Source of the DNA: JAGQYH01 sp041393015
GTDB taxonomy: Bacteria; Bacteroidota; Bacteroidia; Chitinophagales; JADIYW01
Direction: 5' to 3'
DNA: 64,000 bases
NCBI GenBank assembly: GCA_041393015.1
Contig: JAWKKV010000010.1
Coordinates: 62,001 to 126,000, forward strand
A model generated the notes under the pieces. It saw only the letters and a list, made by a program, of their open reading frames with translations. It was not told where the DNA came from and ran no database searches. This document shows, piece after piece, positions 17,310 to 25,237 of the stretch. Positions within the stretch are counted from its first letter, which is position 1, and every line of letters begins with the position of its first letter. The position numbers were made by a program, and so were the translations under genes.

Positions 17310-18650
17310 TTACAATATTTCGCTAGCTAAGTTAGCTAATTCACTTCTTTCACCCTTTTCAAGAGTAATATGAGCAAATAATGGATTGCTCTTTATTTTA
17401 TCTATTAAATATGACAAACCATTACTTTGGGCATCTAAATAAGGGGTGTCAATCTGATGCACATCGCCAGTAAACACAATTTTGGTATTATCACCTGCTC
17501 TTGAAATAATAGTTTTAATTTCGTGTGGTGTTAAGTTTTGAGCCTCATCAACAATAAAATAAACGTGAGACAAACTTCTTCCTCTTATAAAAGACAGCGG
17601 AGCAATAGCAATCTTTTCATTCTCTAGCATCTCATCAAACTTTTTATATTGCTTTTGATCGCCACTAAACAATCCTTTGATAAATTTCAAATTATCCCAC
17701 AATGGCTCCATATAAGGATCCAATTTAGATTTAACATCTCCAGGTAAATACCCAATATCTTTATTACTTAAAGGCACAATCGGACGAGTGACAAAAATTT
17801 GTCTGTAATTTTTTCTTTGCTCTAAAGCCGAAGCTAATGCTAATAATGTCTTTCCTGTACCGGCTATCCCTTGTAGCGTCACCAATTTTATATTGGGATT
17901 CAATAAAGCATGAATACTAAAGGTTTGTTCAGCATTTCGTGGATGGATACCCGATACCACTTTCTTATGTACGTGCTCCACTTCCTTAGAATAGGGATTA
18001 TAATATGCTAGCGCAGATTTTTTTCGATTCTTAAGTATGAAATACTGATTATCGTGAACATTCTCAACATCTAGATTCGAAATTGGGAATGATTTATCTT
18101 TAAAAAGATCATCGATTAAGCTTTCATCTACATTCTTGATTGTCGTTTTACCTGTATAAAGATGTTGAAGGTCTTTTATCTTACCTGTTTCGTAGTCTTC
18201 TGCAAATAAATTTAAAGCTTTAGCCTTGAGTCGAAGACAAATATCTTTGGTTACTAGAATTACCTTTTTCTTAGGAAACTCAGATTGAAGACTCAATGCA
18301 GCATTTAGAATCTTATGATCGTATTTCCTGTCTCCAAAAACATGCTCTGCGTTGATTTTCTTTTCGTGATTATCGTGAACCACTTTAATTTTACCTGACT
18401 TAGCACCATTTAAAGGAATCCAATCATTGATCAAATCGCTTTTAGCTACCTTATCAAAATTTCTTATAAACTCCCGAGCTTCAAAATGGATAGTGTCGTT
18501 TCCTTTTTTAAAGTTGTCTAATTCTTCTAATACGTGTATTGGAATTGCCACATTATGTTCTTCAAAACTTCGAATTGCGTTGTGGTCAAACAAGATGACG
18601 GAAGTGTCTAATACAAATATCTTTTCTCTAGCACTAACTTTACCCGCCAT
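17310..18650 (-). CDS. PIN domain-PhoH ATPase (YlaK/PhoH2-like)
   Basis: Fusion of an N-terminal PIN ribonuclease domain (acidic residues beginning with Asp15 in IFVLDTSVILFDH) with a C-terminal PhoH RNA helicase/ATPase domain: Walker A GIAGTGKT (about residues 261-268), Walker B-type YFIVDEAQN, and the family signature FTGDVHQIDTPYL. The family is thought to unwind and cleave RNA and is often paired with antitoxin-like genes; none is visible here. ATG 18650 (MAGKVSAREKIFVLD) fits the family start. The frame is open to 18758, but that would run into the terminator of the upstream noncoding RNA. A TACTTTG box at 18685-18691 fits the shorter start. Confidence 0.92.
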   Translation of the reverse strand: MAGKVSAREKIFVLDTSVILFDHNAIRSFEEHNVAIPIHVLEELDNFKKGNDTIHFEAREFIRNFDKVAKSDLINDWIPLNGAKSGKIKVVHDNHEKKINAEHVFGDRKYDHKILNAALSLQSEFPKKKVILVTKDICLRLKAKALNLFAEDYETGKIKDLQHLYTGKTTIKNVDESLIDDLFKDKSFPISNLDVENVHDNQYFILKNRKKSALAYYNPYSKEVEHVHKKVVSGIHPRNAEQTFSIHALLNPNIKLVTLQGIAGTGKTLLALASALEQRKNYRQIFVTRPIVPLSNKDIGYLPGDVKSKLDPYMEPLWDNLKFIKGLFSGDQKQYKKFDEMLENEKIAIAPLSFIRGRSLSHVYFIVDEAQNLTPHEIKTIISRAGDNTKIVFTGDVHQIDTPYLDAQSNGLSYLIDKIKSNPLFAHITLEKGERSELANLASEIL

Positions 18651-18749
18651 AAGTATTATTTTCCTTAAATCAGTTAAAACACCGCAAAGTAGTAAGATTT
18701 CAATTAAAGATACGCTGAGTAAGGAATCATTTTTCCACAGGGAAGGTAT

Positions 18750-18792
18750 AAAAAACAAGAGGGAGCTATGATATTCTCATAAACTCCCTCTT
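18750..18792 (-). terminator. Intrinsic terminator of the long noncoding RNA
   Basis: AAGAGGGAG (minus strand from 18792) pairs perfectly with CTCCCTCTT (to 18757), with an inner TATGA/TCATA pairing in the loop, followed by a U-rich run (18755-18750). It separates the RNA unit at 18793-19178 from the PhoH gene. Confidence 0.75.
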
Positions 18793-19178
18793 TCCTATTT
18801 GCATCCCGTAGGCTGCATTTAGCGTCTTGTTCTTTTCAGTTATGCTGTTATGTGATATCTAGCCCCGTAAACTATCTATCAACTAGTACTTTTTTAGCGT
18901 TCGTATAATTTAAACCATACTACCCACTATGCTTTGCCCGAAGGTTTCAACTAATTTTCCGAAGAATATTAGCCTTTTGCATTTGTGTTCAAACTAATTT
19001 ACACTTTTCCTCATGCAAGGTGCTTTTTCGCTTTCTGTAGCTTGCGCTATTTCAATATTTTCCATGACCACGGAAGTCTTAAAAATATCCTTTAAGTGAA
19101 GTTCACTGTGCTTTTAATCAATTTGCTTGCTAAACTTTCATAACACTTTCGTGTTATCAATAACTGTCAATGAACTCG
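18750..19178 (-). ncRNA. Candidate structured noncoding RNA of about 420 nt
   Basis: A 650-bp stretch between the divergent PhoH and hydroxyacid dehydrogenase genes has no substantial ORF but has a promoter (TACCTTTA at 19185-19192 with TTGG 18 nt upstream), a strong terminator (18750-18792) and many local hairpins between them. Visible on the minus strand: ATAACAC-GAAA-GTGTTAT (19140-19157), TAGC-GCAA-GCTA (19038-19049), CTTGCAT/ATGCAAAAG around a GTGT/ACAC hairpin (18980-19020), and a stem capped by UUCG (18951-18972). Stable tetraloops argue for a folded RNA. It does not carry the conserved cores of RNase P RNA, tmRNA, SRP RNA or 6S RNA that I know. It shares a module with 2443-2551. Confidence 0.55.
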
Positions 19179-19184
19179 ATGGTA

Positions 19185-19192
19185 TAAAGGTA
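19185..19192 (-). promoter_or_regulatory. -7 box of the long noncoding RNA
   Basis: TACCTTTA on the minus strand, one base from TAnnTTTG, with TTGG 18 nt upstream, an arrangement typical for the Bacteroidota housekeeping sigma factor. Predicted transcription start is about 19178. Confidence 0.5.
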
Positions 19193-19266
19193 GATATTGA
19201 AGTGAAATTTCCAATTTTTTTATACTGAAATTTATACACAAAGAATCAACAGCTTATGCACAAAAC

Positions 19267-19297
19267 TTGGTGTATAACTCAATAAAATGTTACTTTG
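19267..19297 (+). promoter_or_regulatory. Promoter of the 2-hydroxyacid dehydrogenase gene
   Basis: TTG at 19267-19269, 21-nt spacer, TACTTTG at 19291-19297, then TGTACCT and ATG 19305. The start of transcription is expected at the start codon, so the longer frame beginning at 19287 cannot be used. Confidence 0.5.
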
Positions 19298-19304
19298 TGT
19301 ACCT

Positions 19305-20255
19305 ATGAAAATTGTAGTTTTAGATGGAGGCACACTGAATCCGGGGGATCTTTCTTGGAGCAGTATGAAAAAGCATTTTGGTGAGATTACAACCTTTGAT
19401 CAAACGCCAAATGATAAAATTGTTGAGCGCTCTATAAAAGCTGACATTTTGGTTATTAATAAAGTGGTGATTGATAAAGCAGTCATTGATCAGCTTCCCA
19501 ACTTAAAATATGTTGCGGTATCAGCCACCGGATATAATAATATTGATATTCCGGCTTGTGCAGAGAAAGGTATTTTAGTCTCCAATATTTCCAATTACGG
19601 TTCTAGTGCCGTTGCCCAACATGTTTTTGCGTTGCTTTTGGCACTAACCAATAGAGCAGAAAAACATCATCAATTAGTGAAAGAAGGAGAATGGAAACGA
19701 CGCAATGTGTTTTCATTTTGGACGAATTCTATTATTGATTTAGAAGGCAAAACATTGGGGGTAATTGGCTGGGGTAATATTGGTCAAAAAGTTGGACAAA
19801 TTGCCAATGGTTTTGGCATGAAAGTAATATATCATTCCTCCCAAAAACATCAATCTAGTTTTGCCGAAGCGGTAGATCTTGATCAATTAGTTACAACATC
19901 AGATGTAATTTCTTTAAACACACACCTTACAGATGATAAATACAACATGATTGACAGTGCCTTTTTAAAGAAGATGAAGCCCACTGCTTATTTGATTAAT
20001 ACTTCTAGAGGTGGTTTAGTTAATGAAGTAGATTTAGCAACTGCTTTAAAAAATGAAAGCATTGCAGGAGCAGGTTTAGATGTATTGAAGGAAGAGCCTG
20101 CATCGGCCAACCATCCGCTTTTAAAATTGGACAATTGCATCATCACACCTCATAACGCTTGGGCTAGTTTAGCCGCTCGTCAAAGACTAATGACACTTTT
20201 GGAAGAAAATATACAATCTTTTATAGATGGACATCCACAAAACTTGATTAACTAA
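19305..20255 (+). CDS. D-2-hydroxyacid dehydrogenase (glycerate/hydroxypyruvate reductase-like)
   Basis: NAD(P)-dependent D-2-hydroxyacid dehydrogenase of the SerA/HprA family, most like glycerate dehydrogenases by its opening MKIVVLDGGTLNPGDLSW. The Rossmann motif VIGWGNIGQKVG (about residues 153-164) and the catalytic triad blocks are present: Arg in NTSRGGLVNE, Glu in GLDVLKEEPA, His in ITPHNAWAS. Length 316 is typical. ATG 19305 is chosen because the promoter box ends 7 nt before it. DUF819 gene follows after 17 bp and may be co-transcribed. Whether the substrate is hydroxypyruvate, glyoxylate or another 2-ketoacid is open. Confidence 0.9.
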   Translation: MKIVVLDGGTLNPGDLSWSSMKKHFGEITTFDQTPNDKIVERSIKADILVINKVVIDKAVIDQLPNLKYVAVSATGYNNIDIPACAEKGILVSNISNYGSSAVAQHVFALLLALTNRAEKHHQLVKEGEWKRRNVFSFWTNSIIDLEGKTLGVIGWGNIGQKVGQIANGFGMKVIYHSSQKHQSSFAEAVDLDQLVTTSDVISLNTHLTDDKYNMIDSAFLKKMKPTAYLINTSRGGLVNEVDLATALKNESIAGAGLDVLKEEPASANHPLLKLDNCIITPHNAWASLAARQRLMTLLEENIQSFIDGHPQNLIN

Positions 20256-20272
20256 ATATTCCATCTATATTT

Positions 20273-21478
20273 ATGGTGATGACAATGATTATACTCCAAA
20301 TAGCAATAATTTTTATAGTACCCATTTTTATCCATAATGCGTTGCGAGACCGTTCTATTTCTCGTTGGATAAGTCCTGTAGTGGCTTGTTACATCATTGG
20401 TGTAGGCATTGGCAGTATATTGGTGCCGAAACTAGATCCAGAAGTTGGTGAACGGGTAAAAAATCTATCCAAAGAAATTGAAGGAATTGTTATTGTGTTG
20501 GCGATTCCATTGTTGTTAATGACTTCCAATTTTATGAAATGGCTGCCTAAAGCTAAAAGTGTTTTAAAAGCTTTTTTGGTATCTTGGGTAAGTGTATTGA
20601 TTGGCGCTGTTGCTGCCTTCTTTATTTATAGAGGGATGACAGATAATGGATGGATTATTAGCAGTATGTTGTTCGCCGGATTTACGGGTACAAATGCCAA
20701 TTTAAACTCATTAGGCATTGCATTAGACTGCCCAGAAGAATTAATGCTTTTAGTTAATTTGGGCGATATTTTTACGGGTGCTATTTACTTAATTATTTTA
20801 ACATCAATTGCCCATCCCTTGCTTTCTAAAATATTGCCAAAATATAAGAAATATAGCACCGGACTTTTATTTGTTGATGAAAGAATTGCACCGGACTTAG
20901 ACAAAAATGAAAAAGAAGATTTCAGCTATATGTCTGCATACAAAATGAGTAAGTTCGGTATCTATGTGCTACCTATTTTATTAACTGTTGTTACATTAGG
21001 CATTAGCATTGGATTGGAAATGCTACTCTACCCAGCTGAAGGTATGAATGGTACATTTGTTATTTTATCGGTGACCACTTTAGGAATTTTAATGTCATTC
21101 GTTACTAAAATCAGAAATTTAAAATCATCTTATAGAATTGGACAATATTTATTACTTGTCTTTTGTGTAGCATTGGGCAGTCATATTGATGTAGCTTCTA
21201 TATTTAATGAAGGAAGTTTCGTATTGTTCTACACATCTGTTGTAATGATTTTTACACTATTTTTCAATGTGCTTTTAGCCTACATTTTTAAAGTTGATGC
21301 AGATACCACCATCATTGCTTCTACGGCTACTATTTTCGGTCCGGCTTTTATTGGCCAAGTGGGTATGTCAATGAAAAATAAGGAGATTATTTTTTCCGGA
21401 ATGATTGCCAGTATGCTTGGTATTGCGATTAGTAATTTTACCGGATTGGGCTTAGCTTATCTACTCAAAGTATTATAG
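20273..21478 (+). CDS. DUF819-like polytopic membrane protein
   Basis: Inner-membrane protein of 401 residues with about 10-11 hydrophobic segments, resembling the DUF819 (YjcL-like) family of predicted transporters. Features include an N-terminal IIFIVPIFIHNALRDRSISR, a repeated organisation with GFTGTNANLNSLGIA in the first half and IASTATIFGPAFIGQVG in the second, and a cytoplasmic linker near 205-225. The duplicated half pattern suggests an inverted-repeat transporter fold. Its substrate is unknown. It follows the dehydrogenase gene by 17 bp and overlaps the convergent acyltransferase gene by 6 bp. Met1, Met3 and Met5 are all possible starts. Confidence 0.75.
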   Translation: MVMTMIILQIAIIFIVPIFIHNALRDRSISRWISPVVACYIIGVGIGSILVPKLDPEVGERVKNLSKEIEGIVIVLAIPLLLMTSNFMKWLPKAKSVLKAFLVSWVSVLIGAVAAFFIYRGMTDNGWIISSMLFAGFTGTNANLNSLGIALDCPEELMLLVNLGDIFTGAIYLIILTSIAHPLLSKILPKYKKYSTGLLFVDERIAPDLDKNEKEDFSYMSAYKMSKFGIYVLPILLTVVTLGISIGLEMLLYPAEGMNGTFVILSVTTLGILMSFVTKIRNLKSSYRIGQYLLLVFCVALGSHIDVASIFNEGSFVLFYTSVVMIFTLFFNVLLAYIFKVDADTTIIASTATIFGPAFIGQVGMSMKNKEIIFSGMIASMLGIAISNFTGLGLAYLLKVL

Positions 21479-22159
21479 CAATTTCCAACTCCAATTTTCT
21501 TTGTTTTTAGGACTTACATTTTTATAAAAGTCTTCTATTAACTTAGCATCTTCTTCATAGTTTCCCGATGGATAAATTACTTTCCCAATGCCGGCTTCCT
21601 TTTTATCATAATCTAAATACGCTAGTAAAATTGGTACATTTGCTTTTAAAGCAATTCTATAAAAACCAGATTTCCAACGTTTAGTTTTGGAGCGAGTTCC
21701 TTCAGGAGCCAATGTTAAAAAGAAAGAAGATTTATTTTTAAAAAATTCAGCTACTTCATCTACCATATTATGACTTGCAGAACGATCTACAGGAATGCCT
21801 CCCGTTTTAGAATACAAGAATTTTAATGGTCCACTAAACAATTCCTTTTTGGCTAAATAATAGCCCTTCATATCTTTGTAATATCTGTAAGCAGCCATGC
21901 CATAAACAAAATCCCATGTGGAAGTATGTGGCGCAACAATCACAACAGCACGAGTAATTTCCTTTGGAATATCGCCTTTAAACGACCAGCCCAAAGCTTT
22001 TGAGAACCAATAAGAAAACTCCTTAACAGCTTCCAAAACAATAGGCTCTTCTACAACTTTTTCTATTTGCTGTAAAGGCGGCGATATAATGCCTTTCAAA
22101 CTTTCATAAAATGAGTCTAAACTGATGCTTGATATATCCACTTTAGTGCTTTGATACAA
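21473..22159 (-). CDS. PlsC-like 1-acyl-glycerol-3-phosphate acyltransferase
   Basis: Lysophospholipid/glycerolipid acyltransferase family member. The catalytic H-x4-D motif is HTSTWD (residues 78-83), followed by GGIPVDRS (third-block glycerol-phosphate region), the EGTRS block in LAPEGTRSKTKRWKSGFYRI and a hydrophobic PILLAYLDY. This branch (about 230 residues, HTSTWD rather than HQS) is often of unassigned substrate. The N-terminal 65 residues are extra relative to the catalytic core. The gene is convergent with DUF819 (6-bp overlap) and lies 47 bp downstream of the UbiB-like gene on the same strand, so co-transcription with it is likely. Confidence 0.85.
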   Translation of the reverse strand: MYQSTKVDISSISLDSFYESLKGIISPPLQQIEKVVEEPIVLEAVKEFSYWFSKALGWSFKGDIPKEITRAVVIVAPHTSTWDFVYGMAAYRYYKDMKGYYLAKKELFSGPLKFLYSKTGGIPVDRSASHNMVDEVAEFFKNKSSFFLTLAPEGTRSKTKRWKSGFYRIALKANVPILLAYLDYDKKEAGIGKVIYPSGNYEEDAKLIEDFYKNVSPKNKENWSWKLL

Positions 22160-22206
22160 AGATAGTGAATGCTTGGATGAATTCTAAAAGTGGATATGAA
22201 AGCATG

Positions 22207-23886
22207 CTAAGACTTTAAAGCCAGCACAACACCAATTACAAAAAGTGCTATATAAATAGCGGCATCACCACCAGTTCCATATACTACAGCTGCCGAAAGG
22301 ATAAAGAAACCTGCTAAGATAACTCCTTTAATGCCATCCATTTTATTACGTGGCTTAGCATTTAACTCTTGCTCTAATCTGTTTAATACTTCTACAAACA
22401 AACCAGGTCCTCTCGTAAATGTATCGATAAATTCAGGTGCATTCTGTAAGCTTGCTTTCACAAGCTCTTTTGGATTTACTTCACTAATCAAAAGTCTTCG
22501 AACATGTTTTTTTGATACTTCTACAATATCTAAACCCGGTTTTACCATTTCTCCAACGCCTTCAAATGTCACCATTGCTTTGGACATCAAAATCAATTCC
22601 ATTGGATAGTACATATCGTATTTAGCGCCTAATTCTGTGGTCACCATAATTAATTTACCGACAGAAAATTCATTAAAGCTAGCATTCTTTTGATAGGCTT
22701 TCACCACTTCTACAAACTCCTTTCTAAAACCTTGAATATCTGCCTTTTTACCAGGTCTTGCCACTAGAGTCATATACCTTGCTGCAGCTTCACTATTGCC
22801 TAATACTAAGGCGTTGAAATAATACAATAGATTTTTTCTAGTGGCTTCGCTAAATCTACCGACCATTCCTAAATCGATAAAAGCACATTTATCTTCTCCT
22901 AATATCAATAAATTTCCTGGATGTAAATCAGCATGAAAAAAGCCATCATTGTAGATCATTTTTATAATAGCAAAAGCACCAATATCCGCTACTTTTGTAC
23001 GCATTTCATCAGTGATGTCAATATTTTTTGCATAACTATCGGGTTTTGCTCCTTTAAGAAACTCCATTACAATCATGTTCTCATTAGAATATTGCTTGTA
23101 GATTTTCGGAAAAACAACTGATGGATATTTACTAAAATTATTGGCAAATTCTATGGCATTATCGGCTTCTAATCTAAAGTCTACTTCTTTGATAGTGTAT
23201 TCACAGAACTCATTCAGCATTTCTTTCGGCTGAGTCCTTGGAATAAAATACTCTAAAAATCTTCCAACCTTACGAATAATCTTACTATCAGTAATAATTA
23301 ACTCTCGTGTTCCTGGCTTTAAAAGTTTTATGACTACATCATCTCCATTTTTTAGTGTAGCCAAATGAACTTGAGCAATAGAAGCAGATGCTAATGGTGT
23401 GGTTACAATTTTGTTAAACACTACACTCACCGGAACTTTGAGATTCTCTTCCACTAGCTTTTCATAGTGTTCATAATCTATTACTGTCAACTTATCAAAC
23501 AACAGCGCCAATTCATCTGTAATAGATTTAGGTAAAAGATCGGAACGTAGCGCTAAAATTTGGCCTAATTTAATATAAGTAGCGCCCATGTCGGATAGTC
23601 GCGATCTTAACTGAACCCCAAAAGATTTATTGGCGTATCGTTTACTTTTAAAAATTCTTAAAAAGAATACCAATACAGCTAATACACGAAATTTGAATTT
23701 ACTAGGTAATTTCTCCTTTTTTCTATAAGTAAGATAGGCTCTGCTACCATCAACAGCCATTCCCATCAAGTTGCGAATAGTATAGATAAACCTTCTAAAT
23801 GTAGAACCCGGTTTAGGTTCTAAATAAGGTTCAAATTCGCCTTCCTTTTTAAATATTCTTGACTTTTCTGGTATGCTAGCAATCAT
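22207..23886 (-). CDS. ABC1/UbiB family atypical kinase
   Basis: Protein-kinase-like ATPase of the ABC1/UbiB family, linked in other bacteria to isoprenoid quinone synthesis. Diagnostic signs: the KxGQ motif in YIKLGQILALRSDLLP (Lys106-Gln109), the alanine-rich nucleotide loop ASASIAQVH, the catalytic region HADLHPGN with a following DLG in FIDLGMVGRF, and two C-terminal transmembrane segments (GVILAGFFILSAAVVYGT and IYIALFVIGVVLALKS). Length 559 is typical of the long UbiB form. Because mqnE is nearby, a role in menaquinone metabolism is plausible, but this is inference. A second, shorter ABC1 protein is at 42858-44189. Confidence 0.92.
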   Translation of the reverse strand: MIASIPEKSRIFKKEGEFEPYLEPKPGSTFRRFIYTIRNLMGMAVDGSRAYLTYRKKEKLPSKFKFRVLAVLVFFLRIFKSKRYANKSFGVQLRSRLSDMGATYIKLGQILALRSDLLPKSITDELALLFDKLTVIDYEHYEKLVEENLKVPVSVVFNKIVTTPLASASIAQVHLATLKNGDDVVIKLLKPGTRELIITDSKIIRKVGRFLEYFIPRTQPKEMLNEFCEYTIKEVDFRLEADNAIEFANNFSKYPSVVFPKIYKQYSNENMIVMEFLKGAKPDSYAKNIDITDEMRTKVADIGAFAIIKMIYNDGFFHADLHPGNLLILGEDKCAFIDLGMVGRFSEATRKNLLYYFNALVLGNSEAAARYMTLVARPGKKADIQGFRKEFVEVVKAYQKNASFNEFSVGKLIMVTTELGAKYDMYYPMELILMSKAMVTFEGVGEMVKPGLDIVEVSKKHVRRLLISEVNPKELVKASLQNAPEFIDTFTRGPGLFVEVLNRLEQELNAKPRNKMDGIKGVILAGFFILSAAVVYGTGGDAAIYIALFVIGVVLALKS

Positions 23887-23972
23887 AAAATGACTGTGAA
23901 GATAATCATTATGCCATTTAAATGACTTGATAATTTTTAAGCCTAGAAAACATCATTGTTAAAACTCGAAAT

Positions 23973-24060
23973 AACCCACCTCTAATTTTCAAATCAAATC
24001 AAACCTGCCAACAAAGGCAGGGACTTAAAAAATCTACTCCTCCAAGAAAGAGACTTTATC
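23973..24060. repeat. Dispersed palindromic intergenic repeat, copy 2
   Basis: Starts AACCCACCTCTAATTTTC, holds the hairpin CCTGCC/GGCAGG (24004-24021) and ends near ATCTACTCCTCCAAG. It resembles 4061-4140 in its outer parts while the central hairpin differs. It lies directly downstream of the radical SAM gene stop on the minus strand. Confidence 0.5.
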
Positions 24061-24070
24061 TTTCGAAACT

Positions 24071-25120
24071 TTAGAACAAAGTCAGTTGCTGTTTTCTAAA
24101 AGCACTAAGATTATACTCAGGCATTTTTCTATTGGCAAAATGTAGATTTCTAGCTACATCAAATTGCTGTCTAATAATATTCGCAATCTTGCCCTCGCCT
24201 TTCATGCGAGTCCCAAATCGACTATCACTTAAATGACCGCCATGCATAGATTCAATTTGACTAATTACTTTTTTTGCTCGGTCAGGAAAATTCCTTTCAA
24301 TCCAATCTTTAAAAACAACAGCAATTTGACCATTTAAGCGAACCATTGTATAGTTTAAACTTAAAGCTCCTGCATTGGCTGTAGCTTTTGCCACTTTCAT
24401 TATTTCATCGCTATTTAAAGCAGGTATAATGGGCGCCATCATAATATTTACAGGAATTCCTTTGGAAGAAAGTGTTTCAATTGCTTTCAATCGTTTTGCG
24501 TATGAAGAAGTTCTTGGTTCTAACTTTTGCCGTAATTCTTCATTCAAACCAGTTAAAGAAATACTTACTTTAATAAGATTGTCCTTAGCTAAATCAGTCA
24601 AAATATCTAAATCTCTTAAGATTAAAGCGTTTTTTGTGATGATGCCCACCGGATGACGATATTTTTGAAAAACCTTTAAAATGTTACGTGTGATGCCCAA
24701 CTTTTGCTCAACCGGTTGATAGCAATCTGTATTACCCGAAAGCATAATTGGACAAACTTCCCAACTTTTGCTTTGGATTTTCTTTTCTAATAGCTCAGCT
24801 GAATTTTCTTTCAATAAAACAACTCTTTCAAAGTCTAACCCTGCATTGTAGCCCCAAAACTCATGAGTTGTTCTAGCATAGCAGTAAATGCATCCATGCT
24901 CACATCCTTGATAAGGATTCATTGAAAACATCATGCTTATATCGGGACTCGTAACCTTGTTAACTATCGTTTTAGGAAAAACTTTAAGGTATTGCGTTTT
25001 GGGAAGATCTTCCGATGCATCAAAATATTCTGCTAATGGTTCATTGATTTGTTTATGAAAACGATTGTGAACCTGAATTTGAGCGCCTCTTCCTTTGATG
25101 TAATCTGTCTGCTTTGCCAT
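24071..25120 (-). CDS. PA0069-family radical SAM protein
   Basis: Radical SAM enzyme of the PA0069/SplB-like group. The iron-sulfur cluster motif is CEHGCIYC (Cys73, Cys77, Cys80) within NPYQGCEHGCIYCYAR, which is characteristic of this family, as are LSGNTDCYQPVEQKLGITRN and VSISLTGLNEELRQKLEPRT. The length of 349 is normal. The reaction is not established for this branch, which is related in sequence to spore photoproduct lyase but is common in non-spore-formers. It lies upstream of the UbiB-like gene and downstream of mqnE on the same strand with gaps over 100 bp, so a shared operon is uncertain. Confidence 0.88.
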   Translation of the reverse strand: MAKQTDYIKGRGAQIQVHNRFHKQINEPLAEYFDASEDLPKTQYLKVFPKTIVNKVTSPDISMMFSMNPYQGCEHGCIYCYARTTHEFWGYNAGLDFERVVLLKENSAELLEKKIQSKSWEVCPIMLSGNTDCYQPVEQKLGITRNILKVFQKYRHPVGIITKNALILRDLDILTDLAKDNLIKVSISLTGLNEELRQKLEPRTSSYAKRLKAIETLSSKGIPVNIMMAPIIPALNSDEIMKVAKATANAGALSLNYTMVRLNGQIAVVFKDWIERNFPDRAKKVISQIESMHGGHLSDSRFGTRMKGEGKIANIIRQQFDVARNLHFANRKMPEYNLSAFRKQQLTLF

Positions 25121-25237
25121 TGAAAGCTTAAGTTACTATCAGAATCCACCACTTTTAACTGTAAAACCAATGCCACGTTACAATGTCAGAATTTTGTCTC
25201 TTTTATTAGACAACAACTAATCTTAACAACGCATTAT

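Noticed and set aside
18994..19065. 23-codon ORF (MENIEIAQATESEKAPCMRK...) inside the long noncoding RNA, possibly a tmRNA tag or leader peptide
   Set aside because: It does not end in the ALAA-type degradation tag, the surrounding RNA lacks the tRNA-like ends of tmRNA, and the ORF overlaps predicted stems. Left as part of the RNA.
18750..19178. RNase P RNA, tmRNA or 6S RNA identity for the long RNA
   Set aside because: The expected cores (GAGGAAAGUCC and ACAGAA blocks of RNase P, GGGGCUG/CCACCA ends of tmRNA, central bubble of 6S) were not found by eye.
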